The notes beneath the pieces are model-generated. The model worked only from the letters and a program-made list of their open reading frames with translations. It was not told the DNA's origin and ran no database searches. Shown here piece after piece: positions 10,006 through 19,141 of a stretch of 64,000 bases of DNA; within the stretch, counting starts at the first letter, position 1; the number at the start of each line of letters is the position of its first letter. Source of the DNA: Defluviitalea saccharophila (GTDB taxonomy: Bacteria; Bacillota; Clostridia; Lachnospirales; Defluviitaleaceae). Both the position numbers and the translations under genes were made by a program. The DNA lies in assembly GCF_038396635.1 (NCBI RefSeq), contig NZ_CP121687.1, positions 930,001-994,000 of the forward strand, given 5' to 3'.

Positions 10006-11782
10006 AATATTCGTCTCCTTTTATTACCTTTAGTCTTATTGTTATTTCTGTGCCCGAACCGATTTCGCTGGTAACGGTAACTGGAGATTCTATATTATAG
10101 TATAATGAAATCCTTTGTATTAAGCTGTAAAGACCAAATCCGGATTTGTTTGTTCTGGTTTTTCCCTCTAATACTTCCTTAATTCGTTCTTCATTCATGC
10201 CCATACCGTCATCAGAAATAATAAAAATCATTTCATCCTCGTCAAGGTATCCTTTTAGATGAATATTTCCTTCCCCTTCCCGTTCTTTAATGCCATGGTA
10301 CACTGCATTTTCTACGACAGGCTGAAGAATTAATTTAAGCATGGGCAGGGGCAACATTCTGTCTTCAATATCGTAATGGATTTTTATACGATTATCGTAG
10401 CGAATATTTAATATGGTGATATAATTTTTAATACAGGCTATTTCATCCGCTACGGTTACAACATCTTTCCCACTGTTTAAACTGTTGCGATAAAAATTGC
10501 CTAAAGCTTGAATCAGCTTAAAACAATTTTTATTATCATTCAGTAAGGCAAGGGCTGACGCCGCATCTAAGGTATTATAAAGAAAATGGGGATTAATTTG
10601 AGCATGGATAATATCCAGCTCATTTTTCATAATAATTTTCTCTTCCTGCTTAATTTTTTCAATTAATTCCTGCAAAGAATAAATCATATGATTAAAAACC
10701 TGCTTTAAAGATATAATTTCATTCTCGTACCCCTCTTCAATGGGCATAGGAACAAATTCACCGCTCTCTACCATCTGCATATGTCTTTGAACCTTGGTAA
10801 GCGGAGAGAAAATAAGTCTTGTCAAGACAATCACGCAAGCAATGATAATAATTAAATTAAGGGCAACAAATGCTATAAGAATGGATTTGTAGGCATTACT
10901 AAGTTCTTGCTTGCTGTTCATATTTAGAATACCTACTAAACTCCAGTCCTGAATACCTAAATCTCTTTGTACCAGCATGGCATCCGTCCCTAGAAATTTG
11001 ACAGACTGATAACTGGGACTTGAAGTGATTTTTCCTTTTAGAAGCTCTCCTATTTCATCCTTATTTTCCGAGGGTGGTATAATATAATTCCCTCGAGCAT
11101 CTACAATGCAGAAAGTAGAATGATCGTTTTCAGTAACTTCATCAAAATATTTTTGAAAAACAGATTCATCAATTACTAACAATAACGTTGCTAAATATTT
11201 GTAATCGTTTTTATCTGCTATCTCTCTAACATAGGTAATATAATTAAGGGTCGGTCTGCTGGGGTACTGAATAATGTTTTCGCTTTTATGAATAAAAAAA
11301 CCGTCTCCCTTTGACTTTAACATCTGATGATACCATTCAGTATTACGAAAGGATTTGGTATGTACGGCAATGGGACCAACTTTGTAGGATTTGTAATAGT
11401 TGTCGTAGGAGTCAATCAGTATGACACTTGAAATATATTTTCCTGATAAAATCATGTTTAATAAGCTATTTTGAATCGTTAATAAAGTTGACGGAGCAAT
11501 ACTTTGATGATTAACAGATGCCAGGGCTTGCTGAATATCCTTATCAAAATAAATCATGTTGGAGGACTGTGTAATATTATCAAAAATTACGTCCAGGTTA
11601 CCCTTTAAGGCATTAATGGTCTGCAACCCCGCTTCTCCGACTTCTCTCTCCGTATTTTCTTTAAAGATAGCATAAATAGTGGAAATCCCGATAATAAAGG
11701 ACAGCACTAAAAGCGTAATATAAATGACGATAATTTTAGTTCTGATTTTTAAGCATTTAATGTAATTGATTATTTTATCCAA
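9995..11782 (-). CDS. Sensor histidine kinase, YesM/LytS type
   Basis: A membrane kinase partner of the YesN regulator. It has an N-terminal helix (KIIVIYITLLVLSFIIGIS), an extracellular Cache-like sensor of about 250 residues, a second helix (SILIAFVALNLIIIIACVIVL), a HAMP domain, the His_kinase motif INPHFLYNTLD with the phosphorylated His, and a C-terminal ATPase domain (QPVVENAVYHGI, DDGMGM, GFGLYS). I place the start at TTG 11782 behind GGTGAT; an open frame to TTG 11824 has no clear ribosome site, and no ATG fits. It follows the cupin gene by some 65 bases. Such kinases usually sense a sugar or a sugar-loaded binding protein. Confidence 0.9.
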   Translation of the reverse strand: MDKIINYIKCLKIRTKIIVIYITLLVLSFIIGISTIYAIFKENTEREVGEAGLQTINALKGNLDVIFDNITQSSNMIYFDKDIQQALASVNHQSIAPSTLLTIQNSLLNMILSGKYISSVILIDSYDNYYKSYKVGPIAVHTKSFRNTEWYHQMLKSKGDGFFIHKSENIIQYPSRPTLNYITYVREIADKNDYKYLATLLLVIDESVFQKYFDEVTENDHSTFCIVDARGNYIIPPSENKDEIGELLKGKITSSPSYQSVKFLGTDAMLVQRDLGIQDWSLVGILNMNSKQELSNAYKSILIAFVALNLIIIIACVIVLTRLIFSPLTKVQRHMQMVESGEFVPMPIEEGYENEIISLKQVFNHMIYSLQELIEKIKQEEKIIMKNELDIIHAQINPHFLYNTLDAASALALLNDNKNCFKLIQALGNFYRNSLNSGKDVVTVADEIACIKNYITILNIRYDNRIKIHYDIEDRMLPLPMLKLILQPVVENAVYHGIKEREGEGNIHLKGYLDEDEMIFIISDDGMGMNEERIKEVLEGKTRTNKSGFGLYSLIQRISLYYNIESPVTVTSEIGSGTEITIRLKVIKGDEYCGN

Positions 11783-11848
11783 GGATATCACCACTATTTC
11801 ATAAGAATACTGTATTTGTTTCAAATAAATGTCTCTAATTTTAGTATA

Positions 11849-12250
11849 CTATAAATTTTGAAGCATTTTCAGTATTTTCTTTTCCTGATCAGTTAATTTT
11901 ATAATTGGAGAATTTGCATCATTGGTTAGTCTATTCTCTACAATCAAAACGCTGGTATTTTTAGAAAGGGTGTGGGTGTGCCAAACACCTTTTTTAACAG
12001 TATAGATTTTTAAAGGCTCCATATGCCAGGCTTTGATTTCTCCTATCTTCTCTCCATCTCCTCCGGTAAAAAGAGTGCAGTCCCCTTCCAGTAATACAAA
12101 GACTTCATCGGTCTCCGTATGCTTTTGCATGGTTGCGATATGATCAATTTCTAATTCTTCACAGTATCTTAGAATCGCTACTCGCCACTCCATGTAATCT
12201 ACCATGGGTTTATAGCCTTCCCCTTTAAATTCACTCATTTCTATGTCCAT
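11849..12250 (-). CDS. Small single-domain cupin protein
   Basis: A 133-residue protein with one cupin beta-barrel. Motif 1 is seen as KHTETDEVFVLLEG (about 43-56) and motif 2 as GVWHTHTLSKNTSVLIVEN, with His residues able to bind a metal. GGAGGGGG precedes the ATG. It begins 13 bases after the GH94 phosphorylase stop and precedes the sensor kinase, so it is part of the sugar locus. A role in sugar isomerisation or epimerisation, or in sensing, is possible; the sequence alone does not say which. Confidence 0.85.
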   Translation of the reverse strand: MDIEMSEFKGEGYKPMVDYMEWRVAILRYCEELEIDHIATMQKHTETDEVFVLLEGDCTLFTGGDGEKIGEIKAWHMEPLKIYTVKKGVWHTHTLSKNTSVLIVENRLTNDANSPIIKLTDQEKKILKMLQNL

Positions 12251-12263
12251 ATATTCCCCCTCC

Positions 12264-14957
12264 TTACTTCCCCAAGGTTACTATAATTTTATAGTTCTTA
12301 TTCTTTGGCAAACTTTCTATCACTTTTCGTTTGATGATAAAACTATCTTCAATGAAATCCTCTCCTAAATTGCCTTCTATCTTGATCACCCGATACTCCC
12401 CATAATCCAGGCCTTCTTCGTTAACATATTCAACATAAAAATGTCGCTCAGCGAAATCAAAGGAAATACCCGCTCTATGTTTTTCATTAAATTGGCTTTT
12501 TAACAGTCTAGGCTTGAAAGTTAAGTCTCCCATTTTACCAACTATTCCAAAGACTTGATGGATAAGGGTCAGCATCAGCCAGCTGGCTGCACCGGTTAGA
12601 TAATGATACATACCTCTGCCTTTTCCATCGAAATACTCTGGGATACCAGGATAAATTCGACTTTTCTCAAAGTCCATGCTGTGGGAATACAGAGCATCTA
12701 TAACCTTAAACCCTTCCTTTACAAATCCCCGCGAATAAAGGGCATAGGCATACATCACTGCCATATGACAAAAGACTGCACCATTTTCTTTATGGCCATA
12801 GGCAAAACCAAACATTCTTCCAAGGTTTAAATTGACTTCTCGAAAATCCGTGTTGAGGCGGTACCCTCCAATTTCCCTGGCATACAAATATTGATCTACA
12901 GCTTTTGTAATGGCTTTAACCTGTTCATCCGTTGCAGTCCCGGACATAATTGTAAACACTTGACTGGGAAGCATCATGCGAACACCTAAAGGGTGAACAC
13001 CTTCCACTCGCTGTCCCAAATTATCATAGTATCCATTAAACCAAAAGGCATCTTTACCGTCGCTAATCCATTCTGTGTTTCTTATATGTTCTTTTATAAA
13101 CTGTCCCATGCCTTTTAAAGTTTTAACTAAAGCCTTTGCAGGTATGGATATCGTATCTCCCGATATCTTATGTTTTGTTGACAGGCAGTATTCCATAAGG
13201 ATGGATTGTTTTTTCTTACAATCTCCATAAGCATCTTCATTGCCTATTAAAACTTCCATTTCTTTTGCCAGTTCTATCGTAGCAAATCCTTTGTTCTTTA
13301 AAACTTCTATCAAATCGGCTAGTGTTTCCAGATTGCTGCCGTATAATGCGGTAAAGGTAACACTCTCTCCTTTATCCCTTGCCATGTCAAGGGCATCGTT
13401 CCAATCCGCTCCCCGAAGTCTAATATGGTTATGTTCTCCCACATCGTAGAAGGCAGTTAAATGCTGCATCAGTAAATGTTCCAGTATACTACCCAAATAG
13501 GGCTTATTATCTTTAGTTAAGCAAAGCTTCCCCTGTTCTTCTTCCCAGAGACTATCTTTTTGCTCCCCTCGTACCCCTTGCATATCCTTAAAGTAAGGAA
13601 CTTTTTCTAATAAAAATTCTATATCTCCGCTCTGCTGTATGTATAAATGGGTGGTTATAAGAGGCCATACCCCATGATCCATCCAAACTCTTGTAATATT
13701 ATTGCGGTCGGCAATGAACTCCCCTCGATTCTTGCCGATAATGGTGGCATTGGTCCCATCCATTCTTACCCCCTGGAAATTTTCTTTAAGCAAGGTTCTA
13801 ACTTCTCCAGGATCCATCAATAATAGTGCCAAACAATCCTGCCATAAATCTCTCCAACCTCTGCCCCCTTTTCCGTAGTCATGGTGGGGCAAGAAGGAAC
13901 ATCCGTAGATTCTGCGTAAAATCGGCTGAAGGGTCACCCAATGCATCCAATGATTGAATTTCTCATCCCCAGTTTTGAATCTTACATTTAACTGGTCTTT
14001 CCAGTATGCTTTCATTTCTTCAAATGCCTTATTATAGGCCTCTTCTGATAAATATTTTTCTCCGTACAGAATAAAATCTTCCTTAGAATTTCCATATCCT
14101 AAGGCAATAATATATACTTTGGATTCCCCGGGCTGTAGTACTACTTCCTCAAAGCAAAGACCTCCAAAGGCTTCGTAGCCGTTGATTTTATCTCCCGACT
14201 TCATTGGTTTCAAACTATCGTCCTGTAATGCTCTCGGATTTTCAAAACTGCCTCCTTCTCCTATAAAAGCATCCACAGTAGGATAGAATTTTGAAGGCAA
14301 TACATTGCCATTGCCACCTAGTACTCCATAAACGATTTCATTGATTTTATGACCTTTTTCATCAAAGGTTAAGGTTGGATTGACTATAATGCCCCTATCT
14401 AAAACCTCGATACGATGAAGTAGGGAAGTTACATGTCGATGATCACGAATATTATCCGCTGAGCGGCAATAAAGGGGAATTGCTGCTACGGGCTCCAAGG
14501 TGATGGCTTCAAGTCCTATATTCGTAAGCTCCACCTTCATCAGCTCAACTTTGTCATGGCTTGTTGGTACAAATGAAGTAATGACTCCCTTTAAGCCAAA
14601 TGCTTTGGATATTCGAGTTACTTTATGCCATAGAAATCCTGCTTCCAATTGGGTTTCTTCTTTATCTTTGGAGAATTTTTTTGCCTGCTGCCAGGCAGAT
14701 TTACCTGTTACCGACCAAATAGATGTATGATTGATTTTGCACCAAAAATTACGACTGCTTTTATTATTATGCAAATCCTCGCTGCTAACGGGCGACAACA
14801 AAAACGTATTCTGACTTGTCTTACTGTCTCCGGAAAGTTCCGGAGTAATGCTGCTCATAACCCCTGCCATATTTGCCAGAGGAAAATACAGACAGCTGAT
14901 TTGGTCCGGCTGATTCAGTAGAAAGCTTCCTTCTTCGGTAAAACAATATTTTTGCAT
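12264..14957 (-). CDS. GH94 glycoside phosphorylase (cellobiose/laminaribiose phosphorylase-like)
   Basis: This cytoplasmic enzyme has 897 residues, normal length for the family. It cleaves a beta-glucoside with phosphate to give alpha-glucose 1-phosphate and a shortened sugar. The barrel carries GRGWRDLWQD (R369, D370, the phosphate/substrate pair of GH94) and RGADWNDALD (W519, D521, matching the catalytic Trp and acid Asp known from chitobiose phosphorylase). The overall pattern looks closer to laminaribiose-type enzymes than to classical cellobiose phosphorylase, but specificity cannot be fixed by eye. The start ATG follows AGGAGA. It is the first gene of the locus, with the cupin 13 bases on. 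Confidence 0.9.
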   Translation of the reverse strand: MQKYCFTEEGSFLLNQPDQISCLYFPLANMAGVMSSITPELSGDSKTSQNTFLLSPVSSEDLHNNKSSRNFWCKINHTSIWSVTGKSAWQQAKKFSKDKEETQLEAGFLWHKVTRISKAFGLKGVITSFVPTSHDKVELMKVELTNIGLEAITLEPVAAIPLYCRSADNIRDHRHVTSLLHRIEVLDRGIIVNPTLTFDEKGHKINEIVYGVLGGNGNVLPSKFYPTVDAFIGEGGSFENPRALQDDSLKPMKSGDKINGYEAFGGLCFEEVVLQPGESKVYIIALGYGNSKEDFILYGEKYLSEEAYNKAFEEMKAYWKDQLNVRFKTGDEKFNHWMHWVTLQPILRRIYGCSFLPHHDYGKGGRGWRDLWQDCLALLLMDPGEVRTLLKENFQGVRMDGTNATIIGKNRGEFIADRNNITRVWMDHGVWPLITTHLYIQQSGDIEFLLEKVPYFKDMQGVRGEQKDSLWEEEQGKLCLTKDNKPYLGSILEHLLMQHLTAFYDVGEHNHIRLRGADWNDALDMARDKGESVTFTALYGSNLETLADLIEVLKNKGFATIELAKEMEVLIGNEDAYGDCKKKQSILMEYCLSTKHKISGDTISIPAKALVKTLKGMGQFIKEHIRNTEWISDGKDAFWFNGYYDNLGQRVEGVHPLGVRMMLPSQVFTIMSGTATDEQVKAITKAVDQYLYAREIGGYRLNTDFREVNLNLGRMFGFAYGHKENGAVFCHMAVMYAYALYSRGFVKEGFKVIDALYSHSMDFEKSRIYPGIPEYFDGKGRGMYHYLTGAASWLMLTLIHQVFGIVGKMGDLTFKPRLLKSQFNEKHRAGISFDFAERHFYVEYVNEEGLDYGEYRVIKIEGNLGEDFIEDSFIIKRKVIESLPKNKNYKIIVTLGK

Positions 14958-14962
14958 AATAA

Positions 14963-15008
14963 AATCTCCTATCCTGATATTTTACTGCATTATATCAAAT
15001 AGGAGATT
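14963..15008 (-). promoter_or_regulatory. Probable promoter and inverted repeat before the GH94 gene
   Basis: On the minus strand a TATAAT box (14994-14989) lies about 32 bases before the ATG, with only a weak upstream hexamer (TTCTAC). The 10-base arms AATCTCCTAT and ATAGGAGATT (14999-15008 and 14963-14972 in the plus numbering) flank it, and one arm contains the ribosome site AGGAGA. This could be an operator. It could be a hairpin hiding the ribosome site only if transcription starts further upstream. Confidence 0.45.
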
Positions 15009-15082
15009 CTTGTAGAACTTAATATTTTTCCTATAAAGGTCAGATTTTTTACTTCTTTTAAGTTAAAAAATTCATTAAAAGA

Positions 15083-15922
15083 TTAACTGGCATTGGCTGC
15101 TTTTATTCTGTCAGAGGGTATGTATTGTTCATCATATAATACTTTAGCACAGTTTTTTGCTATAAGTTCTTTTTTAATTGTTTTTCCTGTTTTTTTGTCC
15201 ACTATTAGTCTATATATTTCATTGTTTCGATAATATCCATCTTCCTTTTTTTCATAATAGCTATTTTCTTCTCTGATATGATAAGCATAATCAATTGGTT
15301 TATTGCTTCTTAATTCTCCACAAAGATATTCATCGGTCGTATATACGATCAATTGAAATTCCTGTTGTGTATTGTTTATGAATTGATAGTCAAGATAGTT
15401 ATACATTATAGATGTTCCCGTTCCAAATGGTATTTGCCTGCCGTAATCCGGAAACATATCAATCTGATTATGATGATGATGCTCAATAATAGTCATTGGA
15501 CTGTGCAGGATCATCCAGTGAATGAGATTTGAAAACTGGCACATGCCACCCCCTATACCCTTGTCCACCTTTCCCGATTTAATCACCAGCCCCTCTTTGT
15601 ATCCTTTAGCTTCTGTACACTCTCCGACCAATTTCCAAAAAGAAAAAACTTCCTGAGGCTTGATGATAATGCCATTGATTTTAGGAGCAGCCAGACTTAA
15701 ATTAACAGCTTTATTGTCCTGCAGTCTCATATCTACATTACCTAATTTTCTTCTTATTAACGAATTATGTTTGTAGATCGTCACAGGAAGTTTTTCTTGA
15801 TTATAGGTATCAGCATATTTTTTCTTATGGATATGCCACTCCATTCTTCTGATCATTATATTTTTTGTTACAGATATTTTGTACGTTAAAGGACTGATCT
15901 CACAAAACAGCCTTCTAGCCAT
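15083..15922 (-). CDS. VanW family protein
   Basis: This 279-residue protein has the VanW core: INGIIIKPQEVFSFWKLVGE, then the glycine-rich GKVDKGIGGGMCQFSNLIHWM, then the His-rich HSPMTIIEHHHHNQ. The family is named from glycopeptide-resistance clusters, but its biochemical role is unknown. CCAAGGAGGAG gives a strong ribosome site before ATG 15922. There is no obvious signal peptide. The adjacent two-component genes resemble VanR/VanS in type, but no vanHAX ligase or dipeptidase genes are nearby, so glycopeptide resistance is not supported. Confidence 0.88.
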   Translation of the reverse strand: MARRLFCEISPLTYKISVTKNIMIRRMEWHIHKKKYADTYNQEKLPVTIYKHNSLIRRKLGNVDMRLQDNKAVNLSLAAPKINGIIIKPQEVFSFWKLVGECTEAKGYKEGLVIKSGKVDKGIGGGMCQFSNLIHWMILHSPMTIIEHHHHNQIDMFPDYGRQIPFGTGTSIMYNYLDYQFINNTQQEFQLIVYTTDEYLCGELRSNKPIDYAYHIREENSYYEKKEDGYYRNNEIYRLIVDKKTGKTIKKELIAKNCAKVLYDEQYIPSDRIKAANAS

Positions 15923-16101
15923 AAAACTCCTCCTTGGTAAAATCTAGCTTCATAGTAAATGCTATTGCCTTCTTCTTTAATTTTATCATACTAGTATTAA
16001 AGTACTATTAAATAATTATTACATAATAATATTAATTATCCTATCCTTTTGTAATTCTTCTGAAAATTATTATAACTAAATATGAGTGTTAAGTATAAAC
16101 T

Positions 16102-16142
16102 AAAAGGACTGGATCCGGTTAAAACCGAATTCAGTCCTTTTA
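16102..16142. terminator. Bidirectional intrinsic terminator
   Basis: Nineteen-base arms starting AAAAGGACTG, with only two mismatches and a two-base loop, are flanked by A and T runs. The hairpin ends transcription of the kinase gene (minus strand). The stretch 15923-16101 otherwise holds only AT-rich leader sequence of the VanW gene. Confidence 0.85.
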
Positions 16143-16145
16143 ATT

Positions 16146-18224
16146 TTACTCATTATATTTAGGCATATAAATCATTGCCTTAAATAAATCTCCGTCTACT
16201 TGTATGTTAAATCTTCCTTTTTGAATATCGATCAGGCTTTTTGCAATGGATAAACCTAATCCGCTGCCTTGGCTGCTTCTGGATTCGTCCCCTCTTTTAA
16301 AGCGCTCCATTAGTTCATCGGCAGATATATTAAGCTCATAGGCTGAAATATTTTTAAATGTAAGGAGTACTTCATTGCCTAAATCTTCGATATCTATATA
16401 TACCCTCGATCCTTGTAGGGCATATTTGAATATGTTGGACAATAAATTCTCAACGGCTCTCCAAAATAATCGTCCATCAGCTTTTATATATACCGCTTCC
16501 TTGGGGTGATTGATCTTAAAATCCAACTGACTGGCTTCAATTTTATCATTCAGTTCTCCTAACCCCTGAGTGATTAACGAAACAATATTGATTTTCTCTA
16601 AATTTGTTGGAATATTTCCGCTGGAAGCTTTGGCTGCTTCAAACAAATCATCGGTTAAAACCTTCAGCCTTTGAGCCCTTTGATCCAGTACTTCAATATA
16701 TTCTTGTACTTTTGACGGGTCTGTTTCCTTCTTTAATAACCCAACATAGGTGATAATGCCCGTTAAAGGCGTTCTAATATCATGGGACACATTGGTAATG
16801 AGTTCTGTTTTTAATCGTTCACTTTTAAGCTCATTTTCTACAGCATTTTTTAAGCCATCGGTAATACTGTTTATATTGTCTGCAAGACTTTTAAACTCTC
16901 CCTTGCTATCAATCTCTATAGTATGTTGAATATCCCCGTTTTTGATGATTTCTACCCCTTCTTTGATGGCATTAAACTCTTTTATCTTTTTCAATGCAAG
17001 CCAAGCCGCTGCACCTATCGTTACCGGAAATATAAAGATGGTTATTCCCACTAAAATAGGATAGCCAATTACTAATAATACAACTTTTAGTCCAAGGCTT
17101 CCGCTATCGTATACTTTCTTTATAAATTGGCAGATACTATATAAAATTCGAAATACTAAGCTATGCTTTATAAAAGTTCTATTTTTAAAATGCTTGATCA
17201 AGGACAGAACTAATATTAAACCCGCTGTAGCAATAGGTACAGTTATAGGAATGATTGCCATTGGATAATTTCGAATATCCCAACCGTCTAATAGTAAAAA
17301 CCATAACATTATTAGTCCTAAACACAATCCAAAATTGATATCGTTATATAATTTATCCACGACATTTAAATGTACTTCCTGATCCCTAAAGGACCTTCTT
17401 CCAATAATCCATATTAAATACAAAAAGGACACGATTAATCCCAACAAAAATCCTCCCAGCCGATATAAACTATTGGCAGCTATTACTTTATCGGACTTCC
17501 ATTGTTCTATTCTGGGATTTATAAAGTCTTCTGTAAAGGCAATATACATCACGTGGTCATCTATACCTGCCTGATCAATCATTGAAGCAATCCAATAATA
17601 ATATCTGTTATTAAAAATTGCTACTGGATAAACTTCTTGTTCATAATTTTCAAAAATCATATAAGAAGGATGGGATTTAAAATATTCTTTTGATATATTG
17701 GTTGTATTCTTATAAATATTAGTACCATCGCTAATGTAATATAAAATTCCTTTATAATTTTCTATCCGTTTGAGGAGCAAATGATACTGTCTTAGCTCTT
17801 CTTTGATCATTTTTTCCTTTGCCTTAGAGATCTTATCTGCGTATACCTCTTTAAACAAATCATAATTTTCCTCTTCGCTTAAATTAGGATTATAGTCTTT
17901 TGAGTTATTTTGAAAATCATAAAATAATTCCAGTTCTGTATTTCTCATTTCGTCTTCTGAAATACTTCCACCGTTTAAAATATGTTCTTCACTTTTATAT
18001 TGCTCTGTAAGCATTTTTAAATCTCTTAAAATCGTATTGGTTTCTGACATATAGCCGACACTGTGAAAATAACTTTCTTGAAAAGCCATTTTAATGTCAT
18101 TATTTTCTAATAATGCTATATTTAATAAAGATGTAATAACACCCGTAAAACATGTAATCACCATCACAAATGTAATTATTTTCGTTACGATGGAATGACT
18201 ATAATTTCTCCACTTTGTATCCAA
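16146..18224 (-). CDS. Membrane sensor histidine kinase (OmpR/VanS class)
   Basis: A 692-residue sensor kinase. An N-terminal helix (about 12-35) is followed by an outer domain of about 210 residues, then a cluster of further helices (about 250-430), an unusual multi-spanning insert before the HAMP-like region. The kinase core has the H-box NVSHDIRTPLTGI, an N-box (NLLSNIFKYAL) and G-boxes (GSGLGLSIAKSL). The start ATG lies inside the end of the regulator gene (26-base overlap), so it is translated with its partner. The stimulus is unknown; the cell envelope is a reasonable guess given the VanW neighbour. Confidence 0.9.
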   Translation of the reverse strand: MDTKWRNYSHSIVTKIITFVMVITCFTGVITSLLNIALLENNDIKMAFQESYFHSVGYMSETNTILRDLKMLTEQYKSEEHILNGGSISEDEMRNTELELFYDFQNNSKDYNPNLSEEENYDLFKEVYADKISKAKEKMIKEELRQYHLLLKRIENYKGILYYISDGTNIYKNTTNISKEYFKSHPSYMIFENYEQEVYPVAIFNNRYYYWIASMIDQAGIDDHVMYIAFTEDFINPRIEQWKSDKVIAANSLYRLGGFLLGLIVSFLYLIWIIGRRSFRDQEVHLNVVDKLYNDINFGLCLGLIMLWFLLLDGWDIRNYPMAIIPITVPIATAGLILVLSLIKHFKNRTFIKHSLVFRILYSICQFIKKVYDSGSLGLKVVLLVIGYPILVGITIFIFPVTIGAAAWLALKKIKEFNAIKEGVEIIKNGDIQHTIEIDSKGEFKSLADNINSITDGLKNAVENELKSERLKTELITNVSHDIRTPLTGIITYVGLLKKETDPSKVQEYIEVLDQRAQRLKVLTDDLFEAAKASSGNIPTNLEKINIVSLITQGLGELNDKIEASQLDFKINHPKEAVYIKADGRLFWRAVENLLSNIFKYALQGSRVYIDIEDLGNEVLLTFKNISAYELNISADELMERFKRGDESRSSQGSGLGLSIAKSLIDIQKGRFNIQVDGDLFKAMIYMPKYNE

Positions 18225-18885
18225 TTCCCCACACCACCTTCAAATATTTTGGCTCTTTCGGATTGATTTCTATTTTTTCTCTTATTTTTCTTATATGCAC
18301 TGCTACCGTATTTTCTGGGTTAAAGGCCGGTTCATTCCATGCCTTTTCATAGATTTCCTCTATGGAAAACACCCTCCCTGCATTGGCAGTTAAAAGCTTT
18401 AATATTTTATACTGCACCGGAGTAAGACGAATTTCCTCTCCATCTACAGTTACGGTTTTGCTTTCGTCATCGACTACCAATCCCCCAGTTTTATATACAT
18501 TGGTCTTGGTTTCAAGGCTTCCCAGGGTTGTATATCTTCTAAGCTGAGACTTTACCCTGGCAATAAGTTCTAAAGGATTAAAAGGTTTTGTGACATAATC
18601 ATCCGCTCCCATATTTAATCCCAGAATTTTATCCGTATCCTCAGATTTTGCAGAAAGCATAATAAGAGGGATGTTGTTTTCCTCTCTAATTTTCATAGTC
18701 GCTCGTATGCCATCCATCTTGGGCATCATAATATCCATAATAATCAGATGGATTTGATTTTCTCGGACTATTTCTATAGCTTCTATTCCATTATAGGCTT
18801 TGAAGATTTTATACCCTTCATTTTCTAAATAAATCGCTATTCCATCTACAATTGCCTGATCATCATCACAAATCAAAATATTCAA
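18199..18885 (-). CDS. Response regulator, OmpR/PhoB family
   Basis: Receiver domain (ILICDDDQ, phospho-acceptor in IIMDIMMPKMDG, KPFNPLELIARV) followed by a winged-helix DNA-binding domain (LTPVQYKILKLLTANAGRVFSIEEIYEKAW, NTVAVHIRKIREKI). Length is normal at about 228 residues. Of the possible starts I prefer TTG at 18885, eight bases after AGGAG, because it gives the usual MNILICDDD beginning; GTG 18888 or 18894 are alternatives. It heads the two-gene operon with the VanS-like kinase. Confidence 0.92.
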   Translation of the reverse strand: MNILICDDDQAIVDGIAIYLENEGYKIFKAYNGIEAIEIVRENQIHLIIMDIMMPKMDGIRATMKIREENNIPLIMLSAKSEDTDKILGLNMGADDYVTKPFNPLELIARVKSQLRRYTTLGSLETKTNVYKTGGLVVDDESKTVTVDGEEIRLTPVQYKILKLLTANAGRVFSIEEIYEKAWNEPAFNPENTVAVHIRKIREKIEINPKEPKYLKVVWGIGYKVEKL

Positions 18886-18916
18886 CACAATCACTCCTGC
18901 ATATGTATTTCTTCAT

Positions 18917-18945
18917 ATTATATCACCCCTTCAATTTCATCTAAA
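18917..18945 (-). promoter_or_regulatory. Promoter of the two-component operon
   Basis: On the minus strand TTTAGA (18945-18940) and TATAAT (18922-18917) lie 17 bases apart, about 30 bases before the regulator start. The -10 box is perfect and the -35 is weak, which would suit activation. Confidence 0.55.
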
Positions 18946-19081
18946 GGAATAATATCAATTAAATCTTAACAACCCCCGTATACAATTCTTAAGATTTTCT
19001 TAACTCTGATTACAATTAAATGCAGAATTATGATATAACAAAGGAATGATTAAATTATTGGATTCATTCTTCCAATTGATA

Positions 19082-19126
19082 TTGACAATAGCATTTATAT
19101 TGTGTATAATCAATATATACAATATA
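19082..19126 (+). promoter_or_regulatory. Promoter with overlapping GntR/YtrA operator
   Basis: A consensus promoter has TTGACA at 19082-19087, a 17-base spacer and TATAAT at 19105-19110. An inverted repeat covers the -10 box: TATATTGTGTATA (19096-19108), a 5-base spacer, and TATATACAATATA (19114-19126), with 12 of 13 positions paired. This position fits self-repression by the GntR regulator encoded right after it. Confidence 0.8.
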
Positions 19127-19141
19127 ACAGCGGTGATGAAA

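Noticed and set aside
15083-18894. A vancomycin-resistance cluster.
   Set aside because: VanW-like and VanRS-like genes are present, but no vanH, vanA-type ligase, vanX or vanY genes are near.
19046-19141. Longer GntR reading frame beginning at 19046.
   Set aside because: It would start upstream of the promoter -35 and -10 boxes, which cannot be translated from that promoter.
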